Positions 1 to 13,032 are shown, counted from the stretch's first letter. The stretch is DNA of 64,000 bases from Phallusia mammillata (GCA_003260075.1 QLIY01000086.1:62001-126000); one strand, 5' to 3'. Notes: generated by a model from the sequence alone, not told the origin. Numbers and translations: made by a program.

Positions 1-609
1 GGAATAGTTTGTTGAGCATCCGTGGATCAGGACGATTTCCGTATTAATACATCTTTATTAAGTTTTGGTGGTCGTAACTTCAAGTTGAATTTTGTAAGCG
101 TAAGGTTGTAAGCTGTTTTTGAAGTATTAGGGTGAAATGATAAAGGTTCAATGGTTCTCGATTCTGCCTTGTTACCTACGGTACCAGGTAGAAGCAAATA
201 TCATCTCGTACCGTGAGTAATAAAGCATCCTCGTGAGCACAAAGCAACGTTACAGAGACTCAGTCGTTCAGATTCCTGTTTCAAAGTATTTTACCTCGCA
301 CCGAGATTAGTAATGTTTGAAAGAATATTGGTTTTTGTATTAGAGAGTTTTGCGGCCATAAGCAAGGTTATTTATGTAATTTTTGAATCCGCTAAGGGGC
401 GCTCCTAATCTTTTTTACTAAATCTGATAGCCTGGTGTGCAGATAACCAAAATGCAGGCACAAAAACTAAATAGGGACCGTTTTCGATTGTGAACCCAGT
501 AAAAGTATTTTATATGTCTATGTATGGGAATGTCAAAATATAACGTTTGCCAAAAGACTGTTAACAAATGTAATATCTTGCTGGAAGCAATCTAATTTAC
601 CCTGTAAAG

Positions 610-737
610 CAGTGGTTCTTAACCGTTTTCCATGCTGCATCCCTTTCAAATCACCAACCAATTTCAGCATCCCTCACCCCCTAGGAACAGTTCTCGCACC
701 TCTTGGGGGTGCGTGCACCCCAGGTTAAGAACCCCTG
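610..737. mobile_element. short hAT-type MITE (128 bp)
   Basis: The element begins CAGTGGTTCTTAACC and ends GGTTAAGAACCCCTG, near-perfect terminal inverted repeats of hAT type. It is flanked by a perfect 8-bp target duplication, CTGTAAAG, at 602-609 and 738-745. It is too short to encode a transposase. Confidence 0.9.
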
Positions 738-2990
738 CTGTAAAGTAATCGGCGTTTCACAATTAACTTTGTATTGGTTTTAATTACTTTTTTCTAGAAG
801 TTGTAAGGCGAACAAGGTTAGTTGCGTTTTTCAGCACAGATTTTTCAATTTTTTAAAATTTATATCATTTAGCCTCTGCGGGTCTTTGATTATTGGGTAG
901 TAAAATTAGTTGTACATACTACATACCGATAAGACACGTCTAGCACTTTGCTTAAATCAATAATTTCTGACTATATTGTGGGCTATAAAGGCGTTTTCCA
1001 TTTAGTAATGTTGGTCAGCAGTGTTGTTAACGGTTCATTCTTAACCGGTTCTTTTAATAGAAGGTGTAAGCATTTTAATCAGGCCATTCACAATGAATAC
1101 AACTTTGTAGACCATACTGTTTACTTTCTGCTTTGCAATTTTTCTTTTACCATATATTTACTATCAACATTACAGCAAAACAATTCAAGCCAACGCCTAT
1201 GCGTACATACCGATACCGAAGTCGAAAAATTTGGTTCACTTATAAACTAATCGGTATATTTCGCTCAAATAAACACATTTAAGGCATTTTTCCCTGTTGG
1301 GTGAGATTTTGTATCTAGAAGTGCATCATAGGTTATTAAACTGACTTGCACTTAATACAACTTGACTTCCTTGGTATATGTTGAGGCAAAACGAAATGTG
1401 ATTGCGTGGCAGTTGCGGAAACAATTCAAATCCTAAAATAACTGAAACGTTTCCCTTCGACCGTTTTCTAGGTTTCCTGTAAGTTATTCTGTTTCCCGCC
1501 AGGACAAGCTTCGCACGTCATTAACTGGACGAAGTTTTAATTAAAGAAAATCGAATAAAATTTGCCAGAGTAAGCTGAAGCAAACCACTATTGCACGACA
1601 ATTTTATCATTTAGTATTTTGTTCTGACATGTAAAAGTAAAATAAACAGTTTTGGTTGAATATGTGCGCTAATTGATTCAACCATCCAGAACAAGCAACA
1701 TAATTCGGTGTTAAATAGTAAAATACTATCTACAACTATAAATAGTAAAATACTATCTCTATACTATGAGGGCCCGTTCACAAAAGTAACCAATTTCGTC
1801 CTGTTTGTAATGCAAATACCGCTAAAAATGCTGTGACAAACCAGACATTATGATAATCAGCGTATTTCTAATTTAAAAATGATAATTTTTCGAAAAATGC
1901 CCGAAGCTATTAGGTCTAAAAGTTTTCAATTACAATAGCCAGGGATCATAGGTCACCTTGGTAGAATTCCGTCGGCTGTGTACATACGCTTTGTTACAGG
2001 GATTGTTCAGCGAATCGCGGGCGGCGTAGAACATGAGTTTCTGTACCAATTGCCGATGGAACCCATTGTGACTCTCAATGAGCCAGCGAAAAGAAACACA
2101 TGAAAATTAATGTACGAAAAATGCCTTCACTGTGCGCTATCATTCGAACGGACCACTGCTCGTTGACGGAAGCTTCAATAAAGATAGATTTGCACCCGGT
2201 AAGTTACTTTATTTATTTTATTTAGGACATTTGGCAAGTGCTTTTACTATCACAGCGAATTTTGCCTTAGTCAATGTACTGTGATAAGTTATAAAAGGTC
2301 TATCGATATTAAAGGTGCAAAGAGTATTGCAGTTTGTAGTTACGTAGTTTTTCTAATGAAGTTTTCACTGTAGGCTTAATACACAATCGCGGCATAGTTT
2401 GCTGGAAAACAACAATTCGTATGTTTACATGACTACAAGACTTAGAAACTTTGATTTACAGCATTTTATGTTTAGCATAAGCCACGTCAAATCAGACTTT
2501 TTGCTGATTTTTGTGTGAACTAAACCTTTAGTTTTCGATATTTCAACTATTTTAGCCGGTTGATACAAAAATCCCTAACGCAACAAGGTCCCAAGTTTAC
2601 AATAATGGGAAAAAGAACTCAAGACGGGGCTGGTATTGTTTGCCTGCTGCCGTGTATTGTTGCTTATCAATGCGCGTTTGTTTGTTTGTTTGGTCTGAAA
2701 GGCATATGAAATTGAAAGGGGCGTAATTGATATGTTGCCGCTGAGAATCTTCTATGTTTTACAGGACAATTCACCCTTGCAGTGGCCATTCGTTGTGTAT
2801 AGGCCCAGTATATACTATTAACAAGAATATTATGTATGACTGGTAGACATTCAGGTGCTGGTTCTGACCAATATTACTTAATTTTAGGTGTCTGGGCATA
2901 CGCATGCTCTTAAGTGTACTTTGCAATGTTGTTGATTTACAGTTTATGTTGGAGGCTCTTTCTTCAATTGCGCAAGAGTTCAGCTTAGAG

Positions 2991-3487
2991 CAGTGGTTCT
3001 TAACCTGGGGTTCGCGGACCCCCAAGGGGTCCGTGAGATGGTTTCAGGGGGTCCATGGATGGAAATATGTTAAGTATCATTAACCAACAGAAGAATATTT
3101 TTAAGTTTCTTAACCGTTTTTACAATCCTGCATACGAGTGCACGCTGTTCATCGCACCTTAATTGGGCCAAGAACATATACTTTTGTAATTGTTTTCGCT
3201 ATTGTGACATCATAATACACATGGACAATAGACTTTATAGGACAAGTGATTTGTGAAGTTATATATACCAGAAATATTATCAATTTGATGCGTTGGCCAC
3301 TAAAATACAGAAACGTCATTGGTTTTAAAGGACTGTGAAGGCGGATTTAAATGCTTCTAAAGCATGACAGGGTATAATGCAAGAAATGTGAAACATAAAA
3401 AGACTTACGGTAAATTGCGTTGGGGGTCCGCAGACTTACAAAATTCATAAAAGGGGTCCGTGACTACAAAAAGGTTAAGAACCACAG
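2991..3487. mobile_element. non-autonomous hAT element (497 bp)
   Basis: Terminal inverted repeats CAGTGGTTCTTAACC and GGTTAAGAACCACAG are bounded by a perfect 8-bp target duplication, GCTTAGAG, at 2983-2990 and 3488-3495. The sub-terminal GGGGTCCGTGA-type motif also occurs near the right end. There is no transposase frame. Confidence 0.92.
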
Positions 3488-4461
3488 GCTTAGAGAGAAC
3501 ATTTTTCATGGCTACAGAGTCAGCATCTCCTAGAAATCGATTTTTAAATATTAATTTTAAGTCAATTGTTTGCTAACATCCCCTAGCCTACCTATAGGTT
3601 TATTCACTTTTGGTTTCTCTATTTATTCAAGAGTAAACTTTTTAGTGTAAGGATACAGCCCTAGATTTTCAATTCAAACAGTAGATTTTTAGCTGAACGT
3701 GCTGATGGCATGCGGTTTTCTCAAGGGTGGTATGCCACTGAAGTTTGACAAATTTGTTCGCTTTGTTCCCTGAAGGTTCAAGTGCTGTTGGTTTTGTTCC
3801 TTGGGCATGTCTTGCTTTATGTCTCAGCGCCGCGACGCCAAAGTTTAGATTGACAAGGTTACCGCATCAGACACAAGAATACCGTTGAGTACAAAGGGAA
3901 GAACCTGTTGAGGCAGTAGTCTGCCAGTTTGTTCTGCAAAAAGAGTGGCTGTAATAAGAAACTGAAGTTTAGACTATAGTTTATTAGTGAAGGGTTGAAA
4001 ATAACAAAGTTTGGCAGAACGCGGTAATTAAGTATGTCAGTATTATTTTGTTTTTTTGCACTGACACTGTCTGTAATATCAAGCAGCAATAGCAACCAGT
4101 AAAAACAACATTTGGAAAAGTGATAAAAGTCTGCGTTTAATCACTAGCAGTATTTAAGTAGGCTAGTTAGCAACGCCGAAGAGTATTGTTTCCCGCATTT
4201 TTTTACATGTTTGTTTCTTGTTTGGTAAGATTGGCCTTAGCAATTAATCTCCTTGCGAGCCTGGCGTACAATAGAGTTTACTTACCAAAACATGCAATTT
4301 CTCTTATTTGCAATCCGGTTAATTGCCTTTTAATTCTGAATCTAAAACTGTAGCCTACCTTTCAGTTAGGAATACATTACGATTATTCAAAAGGAAAAGC
4401 TTGGCCAATTGAATTTGAAATTGTCCAAAGTTAATTTGCGGTAGTAAATACAATTTTAAGT

Positions 4462-7400
4462 ATGGCGCTTGAAGCACAGCGTGTGTACTTATCTCCTGAC
4501 TTGCCACCAGGGCAGTTTGCCTCCAAGGTGATCAAGGCGGTTCACACGGACACCCGTAACAACATTTTTCCATGCAACAGCACCTACGGACGGGACTGGA
4601 GCGAATCGATATCGTATCTGGGTAAGAAACGCCACCAAGTGGGGAGCGCAAGGGAAAGAGCAAGCAGAGACAAAGACAGAATGCAGAGTCCACGGGTTAA
4701 TCTGCCTCTAGAACATCCGCTGGAGGGCAGGAATAATCCACAACCGAGCAAGGTGGGTTGAGAACTTATTTTTGATGTAAAATTGTGTTTATTTGTTTTT
4801 GGCACTTTAAACTATTTTTTAAACTCGAAATGACATGCTACCAGGTATAAAGTGTATTTGGGGGCAATGGATTATCCAAATATGATAAAAAATGGTTTTA
4901 CAACCAAGCAACTCTTTTTACAAACCACGGACCGCAAGAATATTAGTTAAAAAACACGCCTAATATTTAATTGCACCAAACCAACGTAACATGAGTGAAA
5001 AAATGGTTTTCCGCAAGCATCTTTTTTGAAAAACCCATTGAACCGCAAAAACATTAGTTAAAAAACAAACTTACATTAACTGGGCCAAGGCAACGAAATA
5101 TGTATGTAAGTTCTGCAACGGGCCACCCATTCCATATCGAGGTTACGCCGCCACTTTTAAGCCCAGTATCAATTTTCACTCGCTAAAGCATGTTGTTCGT
5201 GTAATGACATATCACAACGAGCGAGGCCGCCTTCAGCGCCTTTTGTTACCCGTCCTTGAGGCAATCGTTATCCGCTAGCGCTATTGTTGTTGCCCGCAAG
5301 AAGAATGTATGGGATCGGCTAGGTTTGCCCGCCGAGATAATATTGCCATTAGCTAAGGCAGTAGGCTCCCAATCACATGTAATTGAGGATAAGTGCGTAA
5401 ATGTGGATTGTAATGGATTGATTTTGTCCGAGGAAATGTAGATTAGATGCGTGTAAAAAGTCGTAAAACTAATTGGAATTGTAGGTTATAGTTGTCCTTA
5501 TTTCAGTTGTAAATTCTGTAAGGTATTGTGTGTTATAACATCTCGTCATGGAACTAGCACCTCACGCCAAGGTATATAACAAAACTCATAGTAAAAGTGT
5601 ATTTTTTGTTCGAATAAAGTCGATTGTAGCGCCCTGTGGTGTACAGTACTTTGATGTGCGGATAAAGAATGTTACCTGTCATATAAGTGCATTTAGGGCG
5701 ACAACAAATTGGTATGGTTTGATGAGCCGCATGTACTTTTATTTTTCGAATCGTTTAGCAAAGTTTGGCCGTTGAAATCTTAGTGACGGATCTGTCAAAT
5801 ATTTTTTAGATAATTATACTTGGCCATATTGTACTTAAGAGCAAAATAGTTTGTTTTATTGCAGATAGAAGTCTTTTTTAACGATGACCAAAAAAGACAT
5901 ATCATTTAGACACATACGGGCATTGAAATACATAGTATTCGCGGCAATCACGTTTTAGTGGTAGCCACTCAATAGCAATTTGCTTCACAGCGCAATGGTT
6001 GGTCTCTAAACACTTTCTAATGTCAAGTATTTGTTGACAGGCGTTTATGAGTTGGAGGGTTCCAAGTCGATACTCAGATGACGGGAGGCCAACAAGCCGG
6101 GAGGTTCGGTTGGTTGAACAAATACGGAAAGACCCAAAGCGAGCATCAACTGGGTATGTCGTTTTTTGCTGCTGGTTTACATACTAGTTTAAACCGGCTT
6201 GAGAGTGTACGTGGGTCAGAAATTTGAGCCGTATCCGAAAGAAGAAGCCCGAAACGCACTTGAATATTTACAAAATATGCTCGAAAAACACTATTGTCAA
6301 ATTTAAACTAGAAGCAAAAAGCAAGGCCCGATTTACAACACTTAACCGGTTTGTGGGCACGATTTATGCACTAGAACCACAGTTGTGATTCGGCCCGGGT
6401 TTTCGGGTTCAGTCCTGGGCTTCAGTTTATAAAAAAACGGGCTTGATTCGGGCTGACTTCACACTTGGTCTGATTTGCCGCGATGTTACCAACTTTCGGG
6501 CCCAATTCGCGCCTCGTTTAACAAAAAAGTCTGGTTTGGTTTCGGGCTCATACATACAACTCTAAGATGGTTTTACATTTAGACTATAAACCACTGAGCC
6601 TGGGGCCTCCCATCTTGATTTATAGCACACTGTTCTGAGATTTTTGTAAAATTAACTAGGTGCACGACTTGCGTCCCTAAAGTAAACCCTGAACTAGACC
6701 TTACCGAACAAAAACCTGGATACATAAACATTTACTGCAGCACCAGACAACGTCTCTTATTGACTTATTGTCAAAAAAAATTATACGGACGTTTAGAGCA
6801 ATATGTCATGATCAAAAATAAATTCACTAGCAACAAACGCCATTACCCTTTTTCCATACGGATCTCAATTGCCAGTGTCCATCAAGAATGGCAACGTTTT
6901 GTTTACATTGGGACTTGACACAACACCTTGTTATAGCTGCTATATCTGTCACATTCCAAAGTTATAGCTAAGAGAACAAAACAACAGCTGAATTTCTGTT
7001 TTTGTTGTGAATCAGGCACCAGCACGGCTTGACCCAGACAACCCACCACGCACCACCACAAGGCAAGTTTATACCTATCCAGTCAGAGCAACAAGAACAT
7101 ATGCAGGAGGTCCTTAAAAAGGAGGAGATGATTAAAAAGTTTCAAGCTGGAAAAATCAACACACGTAAGAATATAACATGTCTTGTGTATCGCCACATCT
7201 GAATTATGAAACGATTAGCAAAGCACAAAAATTTACGAGGGGTGGGCACTTGTTTAAAATTGAAATATCGTTTTAGGATAACCTTTTCGGCTCCTAAAAC
7301 AAAACTTTTCTGGGTACGTTTGAGCGTTGGGAGGGGATTTTTGAAATGTTAAATCTACGAACACCTTAAAACGCAGTGTACAAAAACTTAGGGTCACACA

Positions 7401-10400
7401 GTTGCGAGGGTTTAATTCCGAGTTTTTTACATAACGTTAGTAAATTTAGTAATATTTGGTAGAGTTTGATTTCAACATTAATTAAACTTAATCTGTACGA
7501 ACCAACAGAACAATTGTACTCAAGTGTAACACGAACAACCCGTAAGTGTAAGACACTTTGCAGTGGGCAACATTATGTTACATCATAAAAGTCATTGAAT
7601 CAACTAAAAACTTACAGATGTATTTTCAATGTTCTGTTTAATGTTGTTTTAGTACCAAGACTTTCGTTCAGTGCGAAACCTCTTGAACCGCGGACGTTTT
7701 CGGCTGCGCAGAGATGGCTGAAAAACAACCCCGGTCAGGAAAAACTGGCAAATCAGGTAACAGTTTTGGACGACATTTACTGCTAAAAAAATATAGCAAT
7801 GCAGAAAACAAACTTCTGCCTCAAATAAAATTGAAAAACTTTTTTCACGAAACAAAATTAGTCTGTAAAGAAAACTGAAATATGTGTATTTCATAACTGC
7901 AGTTACTACAAAACCACAGGGGCAAAAAGGTGAAAGAATCACAACCTTTTATTGTATGCCAGACCCATTGAAGGCGTTATACCGAGTCAGCCTGTCACCA
8001 AGCATTCCCACATGATAAAGCACAGGCTAGAAAAATCTAGTCTGCGGTGGGATTCGAACCCACGACAGTAGCCTATTCAGACAACAAAGTGAAATACGAA
8101 GGTTTATGTGTATGGACGTTTTTATTTCCTGCACTACAGTTCGTGCATAACAACTCTTGCCAGATATTTGACCTTTAAAACTGGGTACACAGATTTTAAT
8201 AGTCCAGAATAATACACGGTTATTATATTACAGGCCAGATAGGCGTATGAGCGTTTATTTCGCCGTGCTCCGCATGTACAAACTAAATACAACCAACAAC
8301 GAAGTTATCTATCAGAATGTTGGTTTTTGTTGCACAATGCAAAGTAGTGGTTGCACATTTAGAGGTGTTTGTAAGTTTATTGTCCAATCATGTCGCAGGT
8401 TCTACGGCAAACGCACCAATCAGAAGTTGACCAAATCCTTTCAAACACACTGGAACCGAATGCTAAGAAAGCAGTCCTGGAGTGGCTAAAAACAGCAACC
8501 GAAACTGGTAAACCATGCAGGATACATCAGTGGTTCCCAACCGGGAGAGAATTTTAAAACTTATGGGAGGAATTTACTGTAATTTGTACATGTGGTTCGT
8601 AAGTAGACACTTCAGCTTCGGTTATATAACCTGAAAAGTTGATAAAAGACCCAATTTTAATCTGTATGGTTTAGCATCTACCATGTAGTCTATTGGGAAT
8701 GAATGAAAATGTTTTGAATTGTTAAGTGAGGAATTGTCGATAAAGGTTGGGAACCACTGGGGTACGTGCTTCTTTACAATACTTCAAACAAAAATTTACA
8801 ATAAAATTACAATACTAAAAAACACACACACTTACCATCAATATTATGTCTGTGTTGTAGATAGGAGGACGGCTATAAAGTTTTTCACGTCCCTTGCTGG
8901 CAAGAAAATGCTACAAGGTTCGAGTGGATATCGCCCTGCAGCCAATGTACATGGAAACTCCGATGCAAGGCTTATGACAATCCTGAGAGCCCTGCAAGAA
9001 AATAAGTAAACAACACAACTGGTTTAAATAACCTGTATTTAGTTTTTATATCACCAATTATAGTTCGTCAGGCCTATTAATGGCGTTATACTGAATCAAG
9101 TCGGTCTCCAAGCATTCCCATACGACAAGGCATAAGTAAAAAAACCCTGTAAAACCTGTAAAATTTGTTCAAAATGAACATGAGTTTAATAGTTGGATCA
9201 GCCCTGAAAATCTATGCAAACCAACGATCACACTCATATATGAATCAAAGTAGCCTATGCCAGGCCCATTGAAGGCGTCACACCGAATCAGCCGGTCACC
9301 AAGCATTTCAACAACGGCAGGGCATGACAGGCTAAACCCCCCCCCCCATTGAAGGCGTCACACCGAATCAGCCGGTCACCAAGCATTTCAACAAACGGCA
9401 GGGCATGACATAGGCTAACCCCCCCCCCCGGCGTTATACTGAATCAAGTCGGTCTCCAAGCATTCCCATACGACAAGAAGACAAGGCATAAGTATAAACA
9501 ACCCCCCCCCCAAATCTAGCAAGCGGTAAGATTCGAATCCACGACAGTAGCCTTTCCAGGGCTCGCGCTCTATACCAACTGAGCTACACAGGCCCAGTGG
9601 TGATACCCGTCGAAAGTCGAATCACAAGCACCTTTGCCTGTGTCATATGCTGCACATGTCAGCTTCGTAGTAGGGGATCACCAGTTGGATCATTGGTTTG
9701 GTATAACGTTTTAATGGGACTGGCGTACTATTAGTAATTAATATATGTTTATCTTAGTTGTATCAGCCACGTTGCTTTTTTTCAGAGGGCAAGCACCGGC
9801 CAGTGGAGTGCTGCGACATGAGACCATAGACGACAACATTAAAAGCTTAGTAAAACCCCCCCCCCCCAGTGGTGATACCCGTCGAAAGTCGAATCACAAG
9901 CACCTTTGCCTGTCTCGTATGCTGCACTTGTCAGCTTCTTAGTAGGGGATCGCCAGTTGGACCATTGATTTGGTATAACGTTTTTAATGGGACTGGCGTA
10001 CTATTAGTAATTAACGTATGTTTATCTTAGTTGTATCAGTCACGTTGCTTTTTTCAGAGGCCAAGCACCGGCCAGTGGTGTGCTAAGACACGAAACCATC
10101 GACGACAACATTAAAAGTTTGGTAAAGGCTGCACGTCGAAAACACCTTCGTCTGCTCACACCGGACACTAGAGTGCACCAGAGGGAGTTCCAAACGTGGC
10201 ATCATATGCCTGTATGTTAAGTTGGCGGTCTTCAACCACTAGCGGTATTAGGCAATTAACACGCTGTTGGGCCAAATAAAAAACCCAACCCCCCCCCCCC
10301 TTCGTCTGCTCACACCGGACACTAGAGTGCACCAGAGGGAGTTCCAGACGTGGCACCATATGCCTGTATGTTGAGTTGGTGGTCTTCAACCACTAGTCCT

Positions 10401-11051
10401 GATGGGACCGGTTTAAGACTCTACTAGGCCACATATGCAGACAGGATATCATTTGTAAACAATCGCAAGACCAAAAAAGCGATTTAAGTTGCACAAAAAT
10501 GTAGTCATCAAATTGATTTTGTTTGTAGGGGGTCTTTTGGGTCGGTTTCGGGTTTAAGTTTGAAAAAAACCGGCTTGATTTGGTCCTGACCTCACTATCG
10601 GCGCATATGTGACACAATTTTACCGTCCAATGGAAGATTTTGGGTTCAGGCTAGGTTTGTACGTAGGTTCCGGGTCCCGTTACAACTCTGGTAGCATTGA
10701 GCTTGTAAAATGATGTATAATAGACATTTGATTGCCATAGAAATTCATTAAAACTAATGACGAGTAGTTTATCTTATTTTTAATGTTCCATACGATGAGA
10801 CTGGGGAAAGCATAATGCCCATATTGAACCGGTTTCTAATGAAAGAAGGTTGGGTGCCTTTGTGTTTAAGTATATTCTAAAATTTCATGACCTGAAATTA
10901 TATTTCTGAAATTTTCATGAATCTGAAAGTACCCTCTATTTTCCAGGTTTATCCTTTTCGTGGGCGAGTGGATAACACAAGATCTATGTACGTTCTTCCA
11001 AGAGCTCCGGTGCCCAAAGATTTTAAAATCCACCCTGAATGGGAACTGTGA
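4462..11051 (+). CDS. unrecognised 389-residue basic protein, eight exons
   Basis: Coding exons are 4462-4752, 6041-6153, 7016-7164, 7653-7756, 8399-8507, 8861-9005, 10058-10211 and 10947-11051. All junctions are AG/GT, and the summed length (1170 nt) closes exactly on a TGA. I do not recognise the family. The protein has no signal peptide or membrane segment and is rich in Arg, Lys, Pro and Gln. Residues 1-97 (exon 1) contain a Lys/Arg/Glu-rich stretch. Residues 220-270 look helical, with LEWLKTATET followed by a basic/aromatic segment. The C-terminus has YPFRGR and PKDFKIHPEW. Exon 7 (also at 9786-9855, broken by C11) and exon 8 (also at 11339-11443) occur twice because haplotype copies were placed in tandem; they should not be counted twice. 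A polyadenylation signal follows at 11744. A cytoskeletal or ciliary role is possible but is only a guess from composition. Confidence 0.8.
6378..6564. mobile_element. small hAT-like MITE, 'CAGAGTTGT' family
   Basis: The approximate ends are CACAGTTGTGAT and ACATACAACTCT, imperfect inverted repeats. The interior is a run of TTCGGGC/CGGGTT motifs. Relatives lie near 10500-10690, 51825-52028 and 60272-60366. It is in intron 2 of the 4462-11051 gene. The boundaries are uncertain. Confidence 0.5.
7957..8080 (-). mobile_element. truncated tRNA-like SINE
   Basis: Read on the minus strand, it carries a B-box-like GGTTCGAATCCCACC followed by the family tail (CTAGCC..., GCTTGGTGAC, CCTTCAATGGG). It matches the full copy at 36059-36378 but lacks the A-box half. 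It lies in intron 4 of the 4462-11051 gene. Confidence 0.75.
8528..8759. mobile_element. hAT-type MITE (232 bp)
   Basis: Terminal inverted repeats CAGTGGTTCCCAACC and GGTTGGGAACCACTG flank an A/T-rich interior. The flanking octamers GGATACAT (8520-8527) and GGGTACGT (8760-8767) match at six of eight bases, an aged target duplication. It lies in intron 5 of the 4462-11051 gene. The same family is present at 11889-12306. Confidence 0.88.
9069..9150 (-). mobile_element. SINE tail fragment
   Basis: This is a short copy of the SINE tail (GGCGTTATACTGAATCAAG, CCAAGCATTCCCATACGAC). It shows no tRNA-like head. Confidence 0.6.
9251..9690 (-). mobile_element. tRNA-like SINE interrupted by three C-run joints
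   Basis: On the minus strand the region reads as the 5' segment, then a tRNA-like head with A-box (TAGCTCAGTTGG) and B-box (GATTCGAATC), then the tail. The tail is repeated three times, separated by C runs at 9337-9347, 9419-9429 and 9502-9511. The repeats are best read as alternative haplotype copies laid end to end, not as tandem SINEs. Confidence 0.7.
9594..10132. repeat. haplotype-like direct duplication around C run (exon 7 of first gene)
   Basis: The segments 9594-9855 and 9867-10132 are direct copies differing by a few percent, separated by an 11-C run at 9856-9866. Both contain the acceptor and first part of exon 7; only the right copy continues into the full exon. A second joint follows: 10146-10242 and 10300-10396 are copies on either side of C12 (10289-10300). 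Confidence 0.85.
10495..10690. mobile_element. degenerate copy of the 'CAGAGTTGT' MITE family
   Basis: It carries TTCGGG/GGCTTGA motifs and a right end CGTTACAACTCTG, like the copies near 6378 and 60272. The left end is not clear. It lies in intron 7 of the first gene. Confidence 0.4.
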
Positions 11052-11605
11052 TTTAGCTAGCTGTCATCTTGTCTCATTATTATTGCTTCTCATTAACAGC
11101 CTGTTAACTTTTTACCTGTCATTTTGTTATCTGCACTACACAAACCTGCACTTTCTACCTATATTCGATGAGGTAGCATATCACCTATTTTAATGCATAT
11201 TATTAGAGTGATTTCGCATGGCATGTGTCTGTACAACACTAACTTTTTACTTTCCCCCCCCCCTGAACTGGTTTCTAATGAAAGAAGGTTGGGAGCCCTT
11301 GTGTTTAAGTATTTTCTGAAAAATTCTCTGTTTTCCAGGTTTATCCTTTTCGTGGGCGGGTGGATAACACAAGATCTATGTACGTTCTTCCAAGAGCCCC
11401 GGTGCCCAAAGATTTTAAAATCCACCCCGAATGGGAACTGTGATTTAGCTAGCTGTTACCCCCCCCCCCTCATTTTGTTATCTGCACTACACAAACCTGC
11501 ACTTTCTACCTATATTCTATGAGGTAGCATATCACGTATTTTAATGCATATTATTAGAGTGATTTCGCATGACATGTGTCTGTACAACACTAACTTTTTA
11601 CTTAA
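10828..11605. repeat. haplotype-like duplication of exon 8 and 3' UTR
   Basis: The segment 10828-11253 is repeated as 11265-11458 plus 11470-11605, with joints C10 (11254-11263) and C11 (11459-11469). Exon 8 is present at 10947-11051 and again at 11339-11443 with synonymous-type changes. This is the tandem placement of two alleles, not two exons. Confidence 0.85.
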
Positions 11606-11743
11606 ATACGTGCTTTGCAAAAGGAAATTTAACGTTGTCTCATTAGCGCCAAATGTGGTCAAAGAAATACACGCTTGGTAGCCGACAAGTGGCGCACAAG
11701 TACAGTTCGTGTTTTCATGTTTTGTTTGCGCACGTTTGGGAGA

Positions 11744-11749
11744 AATAAA
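11744..11749 (+). terminator. polyadenylation signal AATAAA
   Basis: AATAAA lies about 300 nt after the stop codon of the second copy of exon 8. It is the first canonical hexamer downstream of the 4462-11051 gene. Confidence 0.55.
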
Positions 11750-11888
11750 CCTTTGCAAACAAATACACCTTGTGACAGCGTCACGTGGGCCAATAATACG
11801 TCATAAGTGTCGTAATAACGCAAACAACTACGTCACAAAAACCGACAGACGTTAATGACGTCATGTCACGTGTTAATTAGTAACCATT

Positions 11889-12306
11889 AGTGCTGTGGTT
11901 CCCAACCTTCATCGACGAATTCCTCATTCAAATTTGCATAACATTTTCATTCTTTCCCAATATACTACATAGTAGATGCAAAACTAAACAAAGATAATTT
12001 AAAATTGGGTATTTTATGAACTTCACAGGTCCCCCCCCCCCATGTCACGTGTTAATTAGTAACCATTAGTGCTGTGGTTCCCAACCTTTATCGACAAATT
12101 CCTCATTTAAATTTGCATAACATTTTCTTTCCTTCCCAATATACTACATAGTAGATGCAAAACTAAAGAAAGATAATTTAAAATTGGGTATTTTATGAAC
12201 TCCACAGGCCATATTCCCAGAGATGGTGCCTTTTTACAAACCACATGCTCAAATTAAAGTAAATTTCTCCCCTCAAGTTTCAAAATTCCTCTCTGGTTGG
12301 GAACCA
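11889..12306. mobile_element. hAT-type MITE duplicated across a C-run joint
   Basis: The left end CTGTGGTTCCCAACCTT occurs at 11893 and again near 12074, after C11 at 12031-12041. The right end GGTTGGGAACCACTG closes at about 12306. The two left parts differ at a few positions (for example CATCGACGAA against TATCGACAAA), as expected of alleles. It is the same family as 8528-8759. Confidence 0.8.
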
Positions 12307-13032
12307 CTGCCCTAATGCCCTGGAGAGTTAAAATCGGTAATCTTGAAGTGGACACAAAGGCTTTTTTTCTGAAAATCTTAACAGATCCCAATAGGCAACT
12401 GGAACTTTGTCGGGCCTAAACCATTTGCTCATACGATTTTATTTGAATAGAACGTGTTGTCAGTAAACATATAAGAGCGTCGCAAAGATAAAACCCTTGC
12501 GCGGTACAAAAACAATAATAAAACATCTTCACGGGAAAAGTAATTGCATTCGGCGGGAAACCAGTGACCGATTGCCTGCGACTTTAAAATATATTTCAGT
12601 GGTCTCGAACTTCTAGCGTTTAAAGTGGTTTTACAATTGGTGAGATACATTTGGGTACAACATGTTGCACGGGCTACCTTGCTTAAGATGCCACACGCTA
12701 CAAATTACACAAAAGAATGAAAAAGAGACTTGAAAATAATACCATGTAAAAGCAAGGAAAAAATGTTTAGTGCAAAAAGAGTTATTTTATTGCGGGGAAA
12801 TAAAAATTCGAGTTCAATGCACTTAGGCGTAGTTTGGTACAAAAGTTTTTTCCGCAATTTAGTGTCAACAACAATGTAGTTCATGTTTTACATATTTGAA
12901 CATTTGAGTCCGGACAAAAAAATCGTGAATTTACAACGGGTCACAATGTACATCGAGCATAAAGTAAGGAACACCTCGATTTTATTGGAATGAAATTTGG
13001 AGCTTTATGCACCAAAGAATTAGGCCGAATAG

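Larger units (their letters stand above)
1..4461. other. gene-poor left flank
   Basis: I see no convincing coding exon here; open frames are short and have no recognisable domain. Two hAT-type elements (610-737 and 2991-3487) lie in it. A donor-like site follows position 2200 (a CCG trinucleotide, then GTAAGT) and could end a non-coding 5' exon of the gene starting at 4462, but nothing confirms this. Confidence 0.5.

Noticed and set aside
9786-9855. Additional exon of the first gene
   Set aside because: It is the truncated left allele of exon 7, cut by a C11 joint; the full exon is at 10058-10211.
11339-11443. Second terminal exon of the first gene
   Set aside because: It is a near-identical copy of 10947-11051 across a C-run joint; alleles explain it better than alternative exons.
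9337-11469. CRISPR-like array, because similar units recur around short spacers
   Set aside because: The genome is eukaryotic, the units are SINE tails and exons, and the 'spacers' are C runs.
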